This document shows, in pieces, positions 34,780 through 43,191 of a stretch of DNA of 64,000 nucleotides. The notes beneath the pieces are model-generated. The model was not told where the DNA came from, did not search any database, and saw only the letters and a program-made list of their open reading frames with translations. This stretch comes from Leifsonia sp. AG29 (GTDB lineage Bacteria > Actinomycetota > Actinomycetes > Actinomycetales > Microbacteriaceae), in assembly GCF_009765225.1 (NCBI RefSeq), contig NZ_VMSF01000001.1:744001-808000 (forward strand). The letters run 5' to 3'. Made by a program: the position numbers and the translations under genes. Every line of letters begins with the position of its first letter. The stretch's first letter is position 1.

Positions 34780-36701
34780 TACGAACCCTCACCTCTCGTC
34801 GTCTTCCTCAGCCGTTGGGCCAGCCCGCGGCCGCGACGGTAGACCGAACGCGCCGGCGTGTAGACCCGGCGGAGCTGCCACGCGAGCCGTGGGTGACGGG
34901 TGAACAGGTAGCGCTTGAGCTCCCGCATCGGATCCGTCGACACGCCGATATGGTTCCAGAGCCAGTCGACCTGATCGATCGGGTAACCGGGTACCACGGC
35001 CGACATCATGTCCAGCTTGTATTCGAGGAAGGTGTGACTGATCGCGGCGTATTCGGCGTTCGCGACCGTTCTCACATGGTAACCGAGTTCGGCCGCCGCG
35101 TACGCGGGGAGCCGCTCGTGGACGTGGGCCAGGCCTCCGTCGCCGTAGTCGCTCTCGGCCGCATAGTCCTCATAGGCCCACTCGGTGTCGGTCATCAGGC
35201 GGAGCGCCTCAGGGCGCGCCACGAACATGGCGCCGAACGGCGCGAGCGGAGAGACATCGTCGAGCGGGACGGAGATGCCGAGCCGCTGGCACAGCTTCTT
35301 CGTGGGTTCACGGTTGAGGAACCACGCGTGCCCGAGCGTCGGGTACCCGATGTGGATGGTCGGCGGGAAGGCCATACCGAGGCCGGGCTCGCGCTGGAAC
35401 AGTCCGATGACGTTGGCCGCGTACCCGGGGGAGTTCAGGAGATTGTCGAGCTGCTGGCGCTTGAAGAACTCGCCGGCGTTGGGGGCGTCCTGCACGGTCT
35501 TCTTGGAGTGGATCTTGACGACCACGTCGTACCGGTCGCTGCGGAGGACATCGCGGGCGCCGATGTAGAAGGCGCTCTGGTCGCGCCCGCGGTTGGAGGC
35601 GACGACCCGCACCTCCGAGGAGCCGACGAGCTCGAGGTCGCGCTCGGCGATGACCTGCCGGATCGCCTCCGCCTTCTCCTCCGTGGCCGTGGTGACGTAC
35701 AGGTCGAACGGCGACGGGAGCATCGCGAGACGGTCGAGGAGCTCGTTCGTCATGTCCTCGTAGAAGATGTGCACGACCGCCGCGATGCGCAGGGGCTTCT
35801 CCGGATCGTAGCGATCGGCGGTCTCCGGGAGGATCTCCAGCATGGAGGCGTTCGTGTTGAGCACCTTCGGCTGAGCGTTCCGCGCCAGATTGCTCCACAG
35901 CAGCTCCATCGGGTAGCCGTACGACGCCACCTCGTCGACGAGCCAGCGGCCGATGATGGCCTCCCGGTCGAGGTAGAGCGGGCTGTGGAAGAACGGGCGG
36001 CGCTTGAGCACCGGGCACCCGTCCTGCAGGAGGGTGCGCGCGCTGATGAACGCGGGGTGCTGCGACGGATAGGCCTCCTGCGGGAAGGCCAGGGCCTTCG
36101 TGAAGCCCTTGCTCTCGAAGTAGTGGGTGAACCGCGCCTCGTGATTGGTCACCGAGTCGACGTAGGTCTTGATCATCGGCATCCCGGACCAGTAGGCCCG
36201 CCACGCGTCCGACTGGAACAGGGACCGGCGCACGGCGATCCAGTGCGACTGGATGTGGGAGTGCATCGTGCCGACGAGCGTGTACGGGTTGGGCGAGACC
36301 TCGTCGTGGTCCGTCATGCCCCAGAAGTCGACCTCCTGGGCGTCCATGCGGTCGAAGACGGGCTTGAACGGCCGCACCGGTCCGAACCAGGTGTAGTTCA
36401 TCAGGATGAGCTCGTCGTACTCGGCGAGGCGGTCCGCGCCGAAATGGTCGAGCGCCGCCTTGTACGCCCAGACGTCGAACCCGACGTTCTCCCGCTGCAG
36501 CACGGTGTCGGCGACGCCCTCGAGGGCTTCGCGCCCCTTCGGGGTCAGAGCGCCGTTGACCACCACGAAGATGTGCTCGGCGAACTCGCGGAGCGCCTTG
36601 AGCTTGTACGGGATGTAGTCGTCGACCTCGCCTCGCGGGTCGTAGAGGAAGTAGAAGATGACCCGTCGGTCACCGGGTCGGAAGGGCTTGGTGTCTTTCA
36701 T
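34779..36701 (-). CDS. Rhamnan synthesis protein F family (RgpF-like)
   Basis: A 640-residue member of the rhamnan synthesis F family. RVIFYFLYDPRGEVDDYIPYKLKALRE opens the fold, VLQRENVGFDVWAYKAAL is the best signature and DVVVKIHSKKTVQD and WFLNREPT follow. In streptococci RgpF takes part in assembly of a rhamnose-containing polysaccharide. The sequence has two halves: the signature-bearing N-terminal half and a second segment beginning near residue 300 (RIAAVVHIFYEDM) that resembles a further sugar-transfer fold. The start overlaps the upstream glycosyltransferase stop by four bases (ATGA). Confidence 0.87.
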   Translation of the reverse strand: MKDTKPFRPGDRRVIFYFLYDPRGEVDDYIPYKLKALREFAEHIFVVVNGALTPKGREALEGVADTVLQRENVGFDVWAYKAALDHFGADRLAEYDELILMNYTWFGPVRPFKPVFDRMDAQEVDFWGMTDHDEVSPNPYTLVGTMHSHIQSHWIAVRRSLFQSDAWRAYWSGMPMIKTYVDSVTNHEARFTHYFESKGFTKALAFPQEAYPSQHPAFISARTLLQDGCPVLKRRPFFHSPLYLDREAIIGRWLVDEVASYGYPMELLWSNLARNAQPKVLNTNASMLEILPETADRYDPEKPLRIAAVVHIFYEDMTNELLDRLAMLPSPFDLYVTTATEEKAEAIRQVIAERDLELVGSSEVRVVASNRGRDQSAFYIGARDVLRSDRYDVVVKIHSKKTVQDAPNAGEFFKRQQLDNLLNSPGYAANVIGLFQREPGLGMAFPPTIHIGYPTLGHAWFLNREPTKKLCQRLGISVPLDDVSPLAPFGAMFVARPEALRLMTDTEWAYEDYAAESDYGDGGLAHVHERLPAYAAAELGYHVRTVANAEYAAISHTFLEYKLDMMSAVVPGYPIDQVDWLWNHIGVSTDPMRELKRYLFTRHPRLAWQLRRVYTPARSVYRRGRGLAQRLRKTTRGEGS

Positions 36702-37777
36702 AGGCGCTCACTCGCTCCGGGGTTGTTCCAGTCGTTGCTCGGTGACGGTTGCGCGGACCGGCCGGAAGGCCGGATTCCGCTCGAGGCAATCGACTTCGCC
36801 TTCGAAGCGATTCGGCGTAGGCGGGCGGGGAGGGAACGGGCATGGGCGGCCTGCAGTGCGGCGACCGCGGCGCTCAGGGCGTCGAGCTTGGCGTGGAGCG
36901 GGGCGAATTCGGCGGCGATGACGGAGGCGCTGCCCGCGGAGTTCGAGACGACGTCCTGGCGCGCGAGGTCGATCTGGCGGGAGAGGCGCTGATAGACGTC
37001 GCCGATCACCAGCGCGTCGCCGAGGCCGTTCCCGCGTGCCGCGTCGGCGCGGAGGAACGAGTCCCGCACGACCGGGGCGTAGGCGACGTGATCGTTGTGC
37101 GCGGCGTGGACGCTGTTGCCGAGGGCGCCGTCCTGCGCCTCCCGGAGGTGCCAGAAGGCGAGGGGCTCGCCGTCGACGAACCCGATCGTCGACACGGCAA
37201 GGAGCTTCAGGGTGAAGTGCCAGTCGGCGAGCACGGGCAGCTCGCCGTCCCACCCGCCGAGCTCGTCGAAGAGCGAGCGGCGCACGACCATCGAGCTCGG
37301 CGGAACGTAGTTGCTGATGAGGGTCTCGGTCAGGGTGACGCGGTTGATGTCGCTCCGCAGCCGCTCCCGGCGCAGTTCGGTGGCGCGGCCGTCCTCGAGC
37401 TGCTCGAAGACCGCTTCGCAGCGCACCGCGACGCCGCCGTCATCCGTGGAGGAGAGGTGCGACACGGTGGCGGCGAGGAAGCCGGGCGCCCAGGTGTCGT
37501 CGTCGTCGAGGATGGCGATGAGGGCCGAGTCGGAGGCCCGCACGCCGACGTTGACCGCCTCCTCGCGACCCACCGACCGGGTGTTGTGCACGACGATCGG
37601 GTCGCCGAGCCCGTCCAATCGCGAGATGAGCTCGTCCACGGGGGCCGGGTCGCCGCCGTCGTTGACGACGACGAGCTGGAAGTCGCGGAAGGTCTGGGCG
37701 GCGATACTGTCGAGCGCTCGCCGGAGGAGCACGATGCGATCGCGGGTACGCGTCACGACGGCGACCTGGTGCTCCAT
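36698..37777 (-). CDS. Family 2 glycosyltransferase
   Basis: A 359-residue GT-A enzyme. QVAVVTRTRDRIVLLRRAL opens the domain, LVVVNDGGD is the donor site and LIAILDDDDTWAP the metal-binding motif; FDELGGWDGELPVLADWHFTLKL holds the likely catalytic Asp. The C-terminal 90 residues are helical (PLHAKLDALSAAVAALQAAHA, a probable coiled coil) and end with a basic tail, probably for membrane association. It is the first gene of a seven-gene run that continues through the RgpF-like protein, acyltransferase, SGNH protein, Wzm, Wzt and the secreted wall protein. Confidence 0.87.
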   Translation of the reverse strand: MEHQVAVVTRTRDRIVLLRRALDSIAAQTFRDFQLVVVNDGGDPAPVDELISRLDGLGDPIVVHNTRSVGREEAVNVGVRASDSALIAILDDDDTWAPGFLAATVSHLSSTDDGGVAVRCEAVFEQLEDGRATELRRERLRSDINRVTLTETLISNYVPPSSMVVRRSLFDELGGWDGELPVLADWHFTLKLLAVSTIGFVDGEPLAFWHLREAQDGALGNSVHAAHNDHVAYAPVVRDSFLRADAARGNGLGDALVIGDVYQRLSRQIDLARQDVVSNSAGSASVIAAEFAPLHAKLDALSAAVAALQAAHARSLPARLRRIASKAKSIASSGIRPSGRSAQPSPSNDWNNPGASERL

Positions 37778-37835
37778 GTGATCCTTCCCGTCCCCGGACG
37801 GCCGTGACCGCGCGGCGGTAGTCGGGAACTGGAAC

Positions 37836-37841
37836 ATTGTA
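37836..37841 (-). promoter_or_regulatory. Candidate -10 hexamer of the polysaccharide export operon
   Basis: On the minus strand TACAAT lies 58 bases before ATG 37777. It is the best match to a -10 box in the 207-base divergent region between this operon and the epimerase gene at 37985. No clear -35 box was found. Confidence 0.4.
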
Positions 37842-37906
37842 GCGGCCCGACCCTGAGGCCTTCCGGTGACGCGGCGAGGGCCGGAAGTCCCGCGGAACCG
37901 GTTGAG

Positions 37907-37912
37907 TACAGT
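37907..37912 (+). promoter_or_regulatory. Candidate -10 hexamer for the epimerase operon
   Basis: TACAGT lies 72 bases before ATG 37985. A GAGAGGA ribosome binding site precedes that ATG. It faces away from the minus-strand element at 37836. Confidence 0.35.
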
Positions 37913-37984
37913 GGATGCAGTCGAACCCCGCCCACCCCGCTGAGAGCCGGCTGCCGTCGCTCCGACCGAGAGGACCCCAGACGA

Positions 37985-39061
37985 ATGAATGACTACGGCG
38001 ACGTGCTCGTCACCGGAGGAGCCGGTTTCATCGGCTGCGCCCTGGCTCAGAGGCTCGCCGGCCGCGCCGGCCGGTGGGTGGCCTTCGACTCGCTCCACCC
38101 GCAGGTCCACGCCACGCACGAGCGCCCGGACGCCCTCCCGGAGGCTGCGGAGCTCGTCGTGGGCGACGTCACCTCCGCCGACGACTGGGACGCCCTCCTC
38201 GCCGGGTTCACCCCGACCACCGTGATCCACCTGGCGGCAGAGACCGGAACCGCGCAATCGTTCACCGAGTCGACGCGCCACGCGATGGTGAACGTGGTGG
38301 GCACGGCCGCGATGCTCGACGCGTTCACCCGTCGCGGCGCTTTCCCCGAGCGCTTCGTGCTCAGCAGCAGCCGGGCGGTCTACGGCGAGGGCGAGTGGGT
38401 CACGGCCGACGGCTCCGTCATCCATCCCGGGGTCCGCTCCCGCGAGCAGCTCGAGCGCGGCGAGTGGGATGTGCCGGGCGCGACGCCCCGGCCGAGCTCG
38501 GCCGCCCGCACGCAGCCCGCTCCGATCAACGTGTACGGGGCGACAAAGCTGGCTCAGGAGAACATCCTCAGCGCCTGGAGCGGGGCCCGCGGCCTGACGC
38601 TCGACATCCTGCGCCTTCAGAACGTCTACGGCCCGGGGCAGTCGCTGAGCAATCCCTACACCGGCATCGTCTCGCTGTTCTCGCGGCTGGCGCGCGCCGG
38701 GGAGACCATCCCGGTCTACGAGGACGGCGACATCACACGGGACTTCGTGTACATCGACGACGTGGTCGGCGCCTTCGCCGCCGCCATCGACCAGCCGGGC
38801 ACCGCGGGCGAGCGCCGCTTCGACGTCGGCTCGGGGACGCCGAGCACGATCCTCGAGCTGGCCCGGGAGATCGCCGGGTTCCACGGCGCTCCGGAGCCCG
38901 TCATCACCGGCCGGTACCGCGACGGCGACGTCCGCTACGCGGCCTGCGACATCTCCGACACCCTGGCGCGGCTCGACTGGACGCCGGCCTGGTCGCTGAA
39001 GGACGGCGTGGCCTCGCTCCAGGGCTGGATCGAATCCAGGTCCGACGCCGGCGCGGCGTGA
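37985..39061 (+). CDS. NAD-dependent sugar epimerase, candidate dTDP-L-rhamnose 4-epimerase
   Basis: A 358-residue extended short-chain dehydrogenase. VLVTGGAGFIGCALAQRL binds the cofactor, FVLSSSRAVYGEGEW contains the catalytic Ser and VYGATKLAQENIL the YxxxK pair. RLQNVYGPGQSLSNPYTGIVS and DGDITRDFVYIDDVVGAF resemble, from memory, the WbiB/TalE-type epimerases that convert dTDP-L-rhamnose to dTDP-6-deoxy-L-talose. It is fused by a four-base GTGA overlap to a glycosyltransferase that may use its product. The family is sure; the specific substrate is an inference. Confidence 0.8.
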   Translation: MNDYGDVLVTGGAGFIGCALAQRLAGRAGRWVAFDSLHPQVHATHERPDALPEAAELVVGDVTSADDWDALLAGFTPTTVIHLAAETGTAQSFTESTRHAMVNVVGTAAMLDAFTRRGAFPERFVLSSSRAVYGEGEWVTADGSVIHPGVRSREQLERGEWDVPGATPRPSSAARTQPAPINVYGATKLAQENILSAWSGARGLTLDILRLQNVYGPGQSLSNPYTGIVSLFSRLARAGETIPVYEDGDITRDFVYIDDVVGAFAAAIDQPGTAGERRFDVGSGTPSTILELAREIAGFHGAPEPVITGRYRDGDVRYAACDISDTLARLDWTPAWSLKDGVASLQGWIESRSDAGAA

Positions 39062-40050
39062 CGCCGGTCCGGGTCGGCGTCGTGCTGTGCACCCACAACG
39101 GTGCCCGGTACGTCGCGGCACAGGCGCGCAGCATCGTCGAGCAGACGCTCCCGGCGAGCGAGATCGTCCTCTCCGACGACGCCTCCGCGGACGGCACGGT
39201 CGGCGTCGCCCGTTCCGTGCTGGAGAGCTCGCAGCTGGGGGTCACCGTGCTGGAGAACAGGCCCGCTCTCGGCGTGACGGCCAATTTCGAACAGGGCCTC
39301 CGTGCCTCGGGCGGCCAGGTCATCGCGCTGAGCGACCAGGACGACGTGTGGCATCCCGGCAAGCTGCAGACGATGGTCGGTGAGCTGGAGCGGTCCGGCG
39401 CACTCCTGGCGTGGAGCGACGCACGCCTGGTGGACGGCGACGGGGCGCCCCTCGGGCGAACGCTGTTCCAGGACCTCGAGGTCTCGTCGGCCGAGATCGA
39501 GTCCGTCCGCTCGGGCGATGCCTTCCCGGCACTGCTCCGTCGGAACCTTGCGACGGGAGCTACGGTCGTGCTGGATCGCTCCCTCCTCGACGTCGCGCTG
39601 CCGATCCCCGCGGAGTGGGTGCACGACGAGTGGCTCGCCGTCGTCGCCGCCGCCGTCGGCCGAGTGTCGGTGGTGACGGAGCCGACCATCGACTACCGGC
39701 TCCACGGCGGCAATCAGATCGGGGTCACGGCGCCGACGCTCGCCTACAAGGTCCGACGCGTGCTGGAAGCGCGCGGGGATCGCAACGCTGTGCTCGCCTC
39801 CAAGTTCACAGTCCTCGCGCAGCGCATGGCGTCCCTGGCGGACGTGGTGGGCGCGGACGTCGTTCGGGCGACGGAGCAGAAAGCGCGGTTCGAGCGTGCT
39901 CGTGAGGCGCTCCCCGCGTCGCGGTGGCTCCGGGTCGCGCCGGTGCTCCGCCTGCACCGCCGCGGCGCGTACCGCCGGTTCGCGAGCCGCGGTCTCTTCG
40001 ACATCGCCCGTGATCTGCTGCAGTCGCACCGCGAACCGTCCCCCTCCTAG
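39058..40050 (+). CDS. Family 2 glycosyltransferase
   Basis: A 330-residue GT-A enzyme with a GTG start that overlaps the epimerase stop. VRVGVVLCTHNGARYVAAQ opens the fold, EIVLSDDASADGT is the donor site and GQVIALSDQDDVWHPGKL the metal-binding DQDD motif. RLHGGNQIGVT after the domain is common to rhamnosyltransferases of this type. The C-terminal 90 residues are basic and helical. It probably adds the sugar made by the coupled epimerase to the surface polysaccharide. Confidence 0.88.
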   Translation: MTPVRVGVVLCTHNGARYVAAQARSIVEQTLPASEIVLSDDASADGTVGVARSVLESSQLGVTVLENRPALGVTANFEQGLRASGGQVIALSDQDDVWHPGKLQTMVGELERSGALLAWSDARLVDGDGAPLGRTLFQDLEVSSAEIESVRSGDAFPALLRRNLATGATVVLDRSLLDVALPIPAEWVHDEWLAVVAAAVGRVSVVTEPTIDYRLHGGNQIGVTAPTLAYKVRRVLEARGDRNAVLASKFTVLAQRMASLADVVGADVVRATEQKARFERAREALPASRWLRVAPVLRLHRRGAYRRFASRGLFDIARDLLQSHREPSPS

Positions 40051-40148
40051 CGCGCTCGCGCCCGAGGGGCCGTCGACCGTCCGGCCGTGCGGGTCCTCTC
40101 ATGTGCGCTCTCGTAAGCTAGGTGCCGTCCGTCTTCAGAAAGTTCCCG

Positions 40149-41753
40149 ATGACCCGTCTGCTCTCGCCGATCGCCGCCCGGCCGTGGCTCGCCACCCTGC
40201 TCGTCTTCCTCGGGATCTTCCTGGCCGCCGAGGCGTGGGCCGTGTCGACACCGCTCAGCGGGAGTCCGGACGAGTCGTCCCACATCGTGAAGGCAGCCGC
40301 CGTCGTCCGCGGCGAGTTCATCGGCAAGCCGACGTCCGAGCCGGCCATCACGAACGTCGTCGTACCGGGCGACATCGCGACGGCGCCGTCCTGGCCCTGC
40401 TTCATGTTCAGAGCCGACGTGACCGCGGACTGCCACGGCCCGTTCACGGGAGGCCCGGACCGTACGACTTGGACCTCGGCCGGTCTCTACGACCCCTTGT
40501 ACTACCTGGCGGTCGGTTGGCCGAGCCTGCTCTTCAGCACGGCCCACGCGACCGTCTTCGCGATGCGAACGATCGGCGCGCTCCTCTGCTCGGCGTTCCT
40601 GGCGATCGCGTTCGCGGCGCTGAGAAGGTCGGGTCTGCGGTTCTTCGCCGGGGCCACCATCTTCGCCGCCGCGACGCCGATGGTGCTCTTCCTCAGCGCC
40701 TCCGTGAATCCCAACGGCCTGGAGGTCGCCTCCGGCGTCGCCCTCCTCGCCCTGCTTCTCGCGCTCGTCCGCGGTGACGGCACGGGGCGCCGCTGGATGC
40801 TTCCGCTGGCGTTCCTGAGCGGTGCCGTCCTCGTCAATATGAGGGGCATCTCGCCGGTATGGCTGGCGGTCATCGGCATCGCCGCCATCGTCGGTGCCCG
40901 CAAGGGGCGACTGGGCGAGCTCCTCCGGCTGCCGGGCGTCTGGATCACGCTCGTCGGGATCGCAATCGCGGGTGCTTTCGCGGTGGCCTGGATCCTCGGT
41001 ACCAACACGCTGAACTCGATGGGCACCTTCTCGGGGGCGGGGTACACGCCGCCGATCTCCGCCTTCGTCACGATGGTGCTGAACCGTTCGATCGATCCGG
41101 CGTTCGTGGGCATCTTCGGCTGGCTGGACACCTTCCCGCCCTCCTATGTCACGGCGGTCTGGGGCGCGCTCGCCGGAGGCATGGCCGTTCTCGCGCTGAT
41201 CGTCGCACGGCGCCGACTCGTGTACGCCTTCATCGTCACCCTCGCCGGCCTCGTCCTGGTGCCCGCGGTGACTCAGGCGGGCTCGGTGGTGCACTCGGGG
41301 TACATCTGGCAGGGGCGCTACTCGCTCGTGGCTTTCGCCTGCGTGGTGCTCGTCGCGGGAGTCGTCCTCGGGGAACGGTTCGATCTCGCCGTGCTCCGCT
41401 CGGGGTTCGCCCGCCGCGCGGTGTGGACGCTCAGCGTCCTCGTCCTGACCGCCCACCTCCTCGCCCTCGTGTTCGCCATCAAGCGTTACTCGCGGGGTGC
41501 CTCCACCGAGTGGCTGTCGTTCATCGCGCATCCCGGGTGGCAGCCTCCGGGCGGATGGGTCGTGTGGCCCGTCGTCATGACGATCGGCATCGCCCTCGTC
41601 GCTGTGGCGTGGCGCGCGTCCACGTTGGCCGCTCCGGCCCTGGGCGAGCCCGCTGCGCACCTCGAAGGCCCGTCGGCGAACGAGAACGCCGCAGCGACGA
41701 CGCCTCTGGCGGCTGAGACGACTCCCGTCGAGGAACGGGACGCTGTCCGCTGA
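40149..41753 (+). CDS. DUF2142 family polytopic membrane protein
   Basis: A 534-residue membrane protein with about 10-12 helices. PLSGSPDESSHIVKAAAVVRG is the signature of the DUF2142 family: a short acidic DE motif in the first extracellular loop, like that of GT-C glycosyltransferases. VVPGDIATAPSWPCF and SAGLYDPLYYLAVGWP are other family blocks. ATG 40149 follows an AGAAAG site; a GTG at 40122 would add nine residues. GT-C enzymes take sugars from polyprenyl phosphate on the outer membrane face, and a polyprenyl-phosphate glycosyltransferase and a flippase-like protein are encoded immediately downstream on the other strand. A GT-C role is therefore plausible, but is not proven for this family. 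Confidence 0.8.
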   Translation: MTRLLSPIAARPWLATLLVFLGIFLAAEAWAVSTPLSGSPDESSHIVKAAAVVRGEFIGKPTSEPAITNVVVPGDIATAPSWPCFMFRADVTADCHGPFTGGPDRTTWTSAGLYDPLYYLAVGWPSLLFSTAHATVFAMRTIGALLCSAFLAIAFAALRRSGLRFFAGATIFAAATPMVLFLSASVNPNGLEVASGVALLALLLALVRGDGTGRRWMLPLAFLSGAVLVNMRGISPVWLAVIGIAAIVGARKGRLGELLRLPGVWITLVGIAIAGAFAVAWILGTNTLNSMGTFSGAGYTPPISAFVTMVLNRSIDPAFVGIFGWLDTFPPSYVTAVWGALAGGMAVLALIVARRRLVYAFIVTLAGLVLVPAVTQAGSVVHSGYIWQGRYSLVAFACVVLVAGVVLGERFDLAVLRSGFARRAVWTLSVLVLTAHLLALVFAIKRYSRGASTEWLSFIAHPGWQPPGGWVVWPVVMTIGIALVAVAWRASTLAAPALGEPAAHLEGPSANENAAATTPLAAETTPVEERDAVR

Positions 41754-41756
41754 GAC

Positions 41757-42719
41757 CTACTTCCTCACGAAGGGGGAGTAGGTCGGTGTTGACGGGCTCG
41801 CCTGGATGTCGAGCTGGAGCGCCGAGATGAGCATCTGCGACCCGATCATGAGCGGCAGGGCGGCGAGCATCACGGTGGCGGCGGTCGCCACCACGGACGC
41901 GGCGATCTGGAAGCACACCCAGATGGCCACGCCGAGCCCGAAGACGAAGAGGACCATCCCGAGCGACAGCAGCAGCGCGATCGGGGAGAACGACCACAGC
42001 ACGTAGCGGTACCAGATCCGTCTCCAGAAGCCTCTCGTCAGCAGCGAGATCAACTCGGGGATCACCTGGCCGAGCCGGATGCTGGACACCTCCTCGCCGT
42101 AGACGGCGGGGATCGGGACGTCGACGGCGGGCACCTGGAGGATGTTCAGGTGGATGAGCAGATCGTTCTCGAACGAGTAGCGCCGGGCGACGTTCTCGAG
42201 CGGGAGCCGCTTCAGCACCTCCGTCCGGATGGCGGTGTAGCCGTTCTGAGGGTCGAAGAGGTGCCAGTAGCCGGAGGCGAGCTTTGTCATGAACGACAGC
42301 ACGATGTTGCCGAAGATGCGGTACCGGGGCATGCCGCGGAACGACTCGGGAGCGAAGAACCGGTTGGCCTTCGCGAAGCCGTAGCCCTCCGTCGTGACGT
42401 GGTCGAGCAGGGCCGGGAGGTACGCGGGATCCATCTGCGCATCGCCCGCCATGATGACGTTGACGTCGGCGCCGAGCTCCATGGCGGCCTTGTGCCCCGT
42501 GATGATCGCTCCGCCGACGCCCTGGTTCTCCTCGTGCCGGATCAGGGTGACGCGCGGGTCGGAGTGGGCCGCGACGACCGCGCTCGTGTTGTCCGGGCTG
42601 TGGTCGTCGACGATGACGATGTCGTCGACGAACTCCGGCATGGTGTCGATGACCACGGAGATCATCTTCTCTTCCTTGTAGGCAGGCACCACCGCGGCGA
42701 TCCGCGCTCCGTTGTACAT
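41757..42719 (-). CDS. Polyprenyl-phosphate glycosyltransferase (DPM1/GtrB-like)
   Basis: A 320-residue family 2 enzyme. RIAAVVPAYKEEKMISVVIDTM opens the GT-A domain, DIVIVDDHSPDNT binds the donor and NVIMAGDAQMDPAY carries the DAQ metal motif typical of dolichol/polyprenyl-phosphate sugar synthases. FKAN-like FAKANRFF and a YSFENDLLIHL segment continue the match. Two membrane helices near residues 235-265 and 275-305 place it at the membrane. It would load a sugar on polyprenyl phosphate inside the cell. The start lies one base after the stop of the GtrA gene, consistent with a synthase-flippase pair. Confidence 0.87.
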   Translation of the reverse strand: MYNGARIAAVVPAYKEEKMISVVIDTMPEFVDDIVIVDDHSPDNTSAVVAAHSDPRVTLIRHEENQGVGGAIITGHKAAMELGADVNVIMAGDAQMDPAYLPALLDHVTTEGYGFAKANRFFAPESFRGMPRYRIFGNIVLSFMTKLASGYWHLFDPQNGYTAIRTEVLKRLPLENVARRYSFENDLLIHLNILQVPAVDVPIPAVYGEEVSSIRLGQVIPELISLLTRGFWRRIWYRYVLWSFSPIALLLSLGMVLFVFGLGVAIWVCFQIAASVVATAATVMLAALPLMIGSQMLISALQLDIQASPSTPTYSPFVRK

Positions 42720-42720
42720 C

Positions 42721-43191
42721 TCAGTCCTCTCGGGCGGTCGGGGCCGCCGCGGTCGTCCGCCGCGGCGCGGCGAAGACCCAATACCGGTAAGCGAAGTAGT
42801 TCCAGATCGTCGTCACGCAGGTGGCGATGATCTTCCCGCCCGCCCAGCTCAGCGGCGACGTGTCCACGACGGCGACGATCACGGCGGTCGCGATCGTGTT
42901 CACGGCGACCAGCGTCGTGTACTTGAGGAGCGCCGGCCCGTGCGGGACCTGCGAGCCGAAGGAGAACACCCGCTGGATCGTGTACGTGAACGCGAAGCTG
43001 ATGATGAAGGCGAGGCCGGCGGCCAGCCAGGTCGCGATGCCGAGAACCTCGTGGAACAGGGCGAGCAGGCCGAAGTCGACGAGGAAGGCGAGTCCGCCGG
43101 CGATGAGGTACCTGACCACGGAGTGATCGAAGAAGGCGCGGAAGCCGCTCCTCCGCCGTGGTGCCTCCTCGCTGCCCGGGAGGCCGCTCAT
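42721..43191 (-). CDS. GtrA family flippase-like membrane protein
   Basis: A 156-residue protein with four membrane helices. VVRYLIAGGLAFLVDFGLLALF and NYFAYRYWVFAAP match the GtrA signature. It is expected to move the lipid-linked sugar produced by the adjacent glycosyltransferase to the outer membrane face. Its ATG overlaps the stop of the oxidoreductase gene (ATGA), and the glycosyltransferase gene starts one base after its own stop. This is the second GtrA gene in the window and the one in a convincing glycosylation module. Confidence 0.88.
   Translation of the reverse strand: MSGLPGSEEAPRRRSGFRAFFDHSVVRYLIAGGLAFLVDFGLLALFHEVLGIATWLAAGLAFIISFAFTYTIQRVFSFGSQVPHGPALLKYTTLVAVNTIATAVIVAVVDTSPLSWAGGKIIATCVTTIWNYFAYRYWVFAAPRRTTAAAPTARED

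Noticed and set aside
40047-41660. Large minus-strand frame opposite the DUF2142 gene
   Set aside because: Charged, low-complexity translation typical of the antisense of a membrane-protein gene; no motif.
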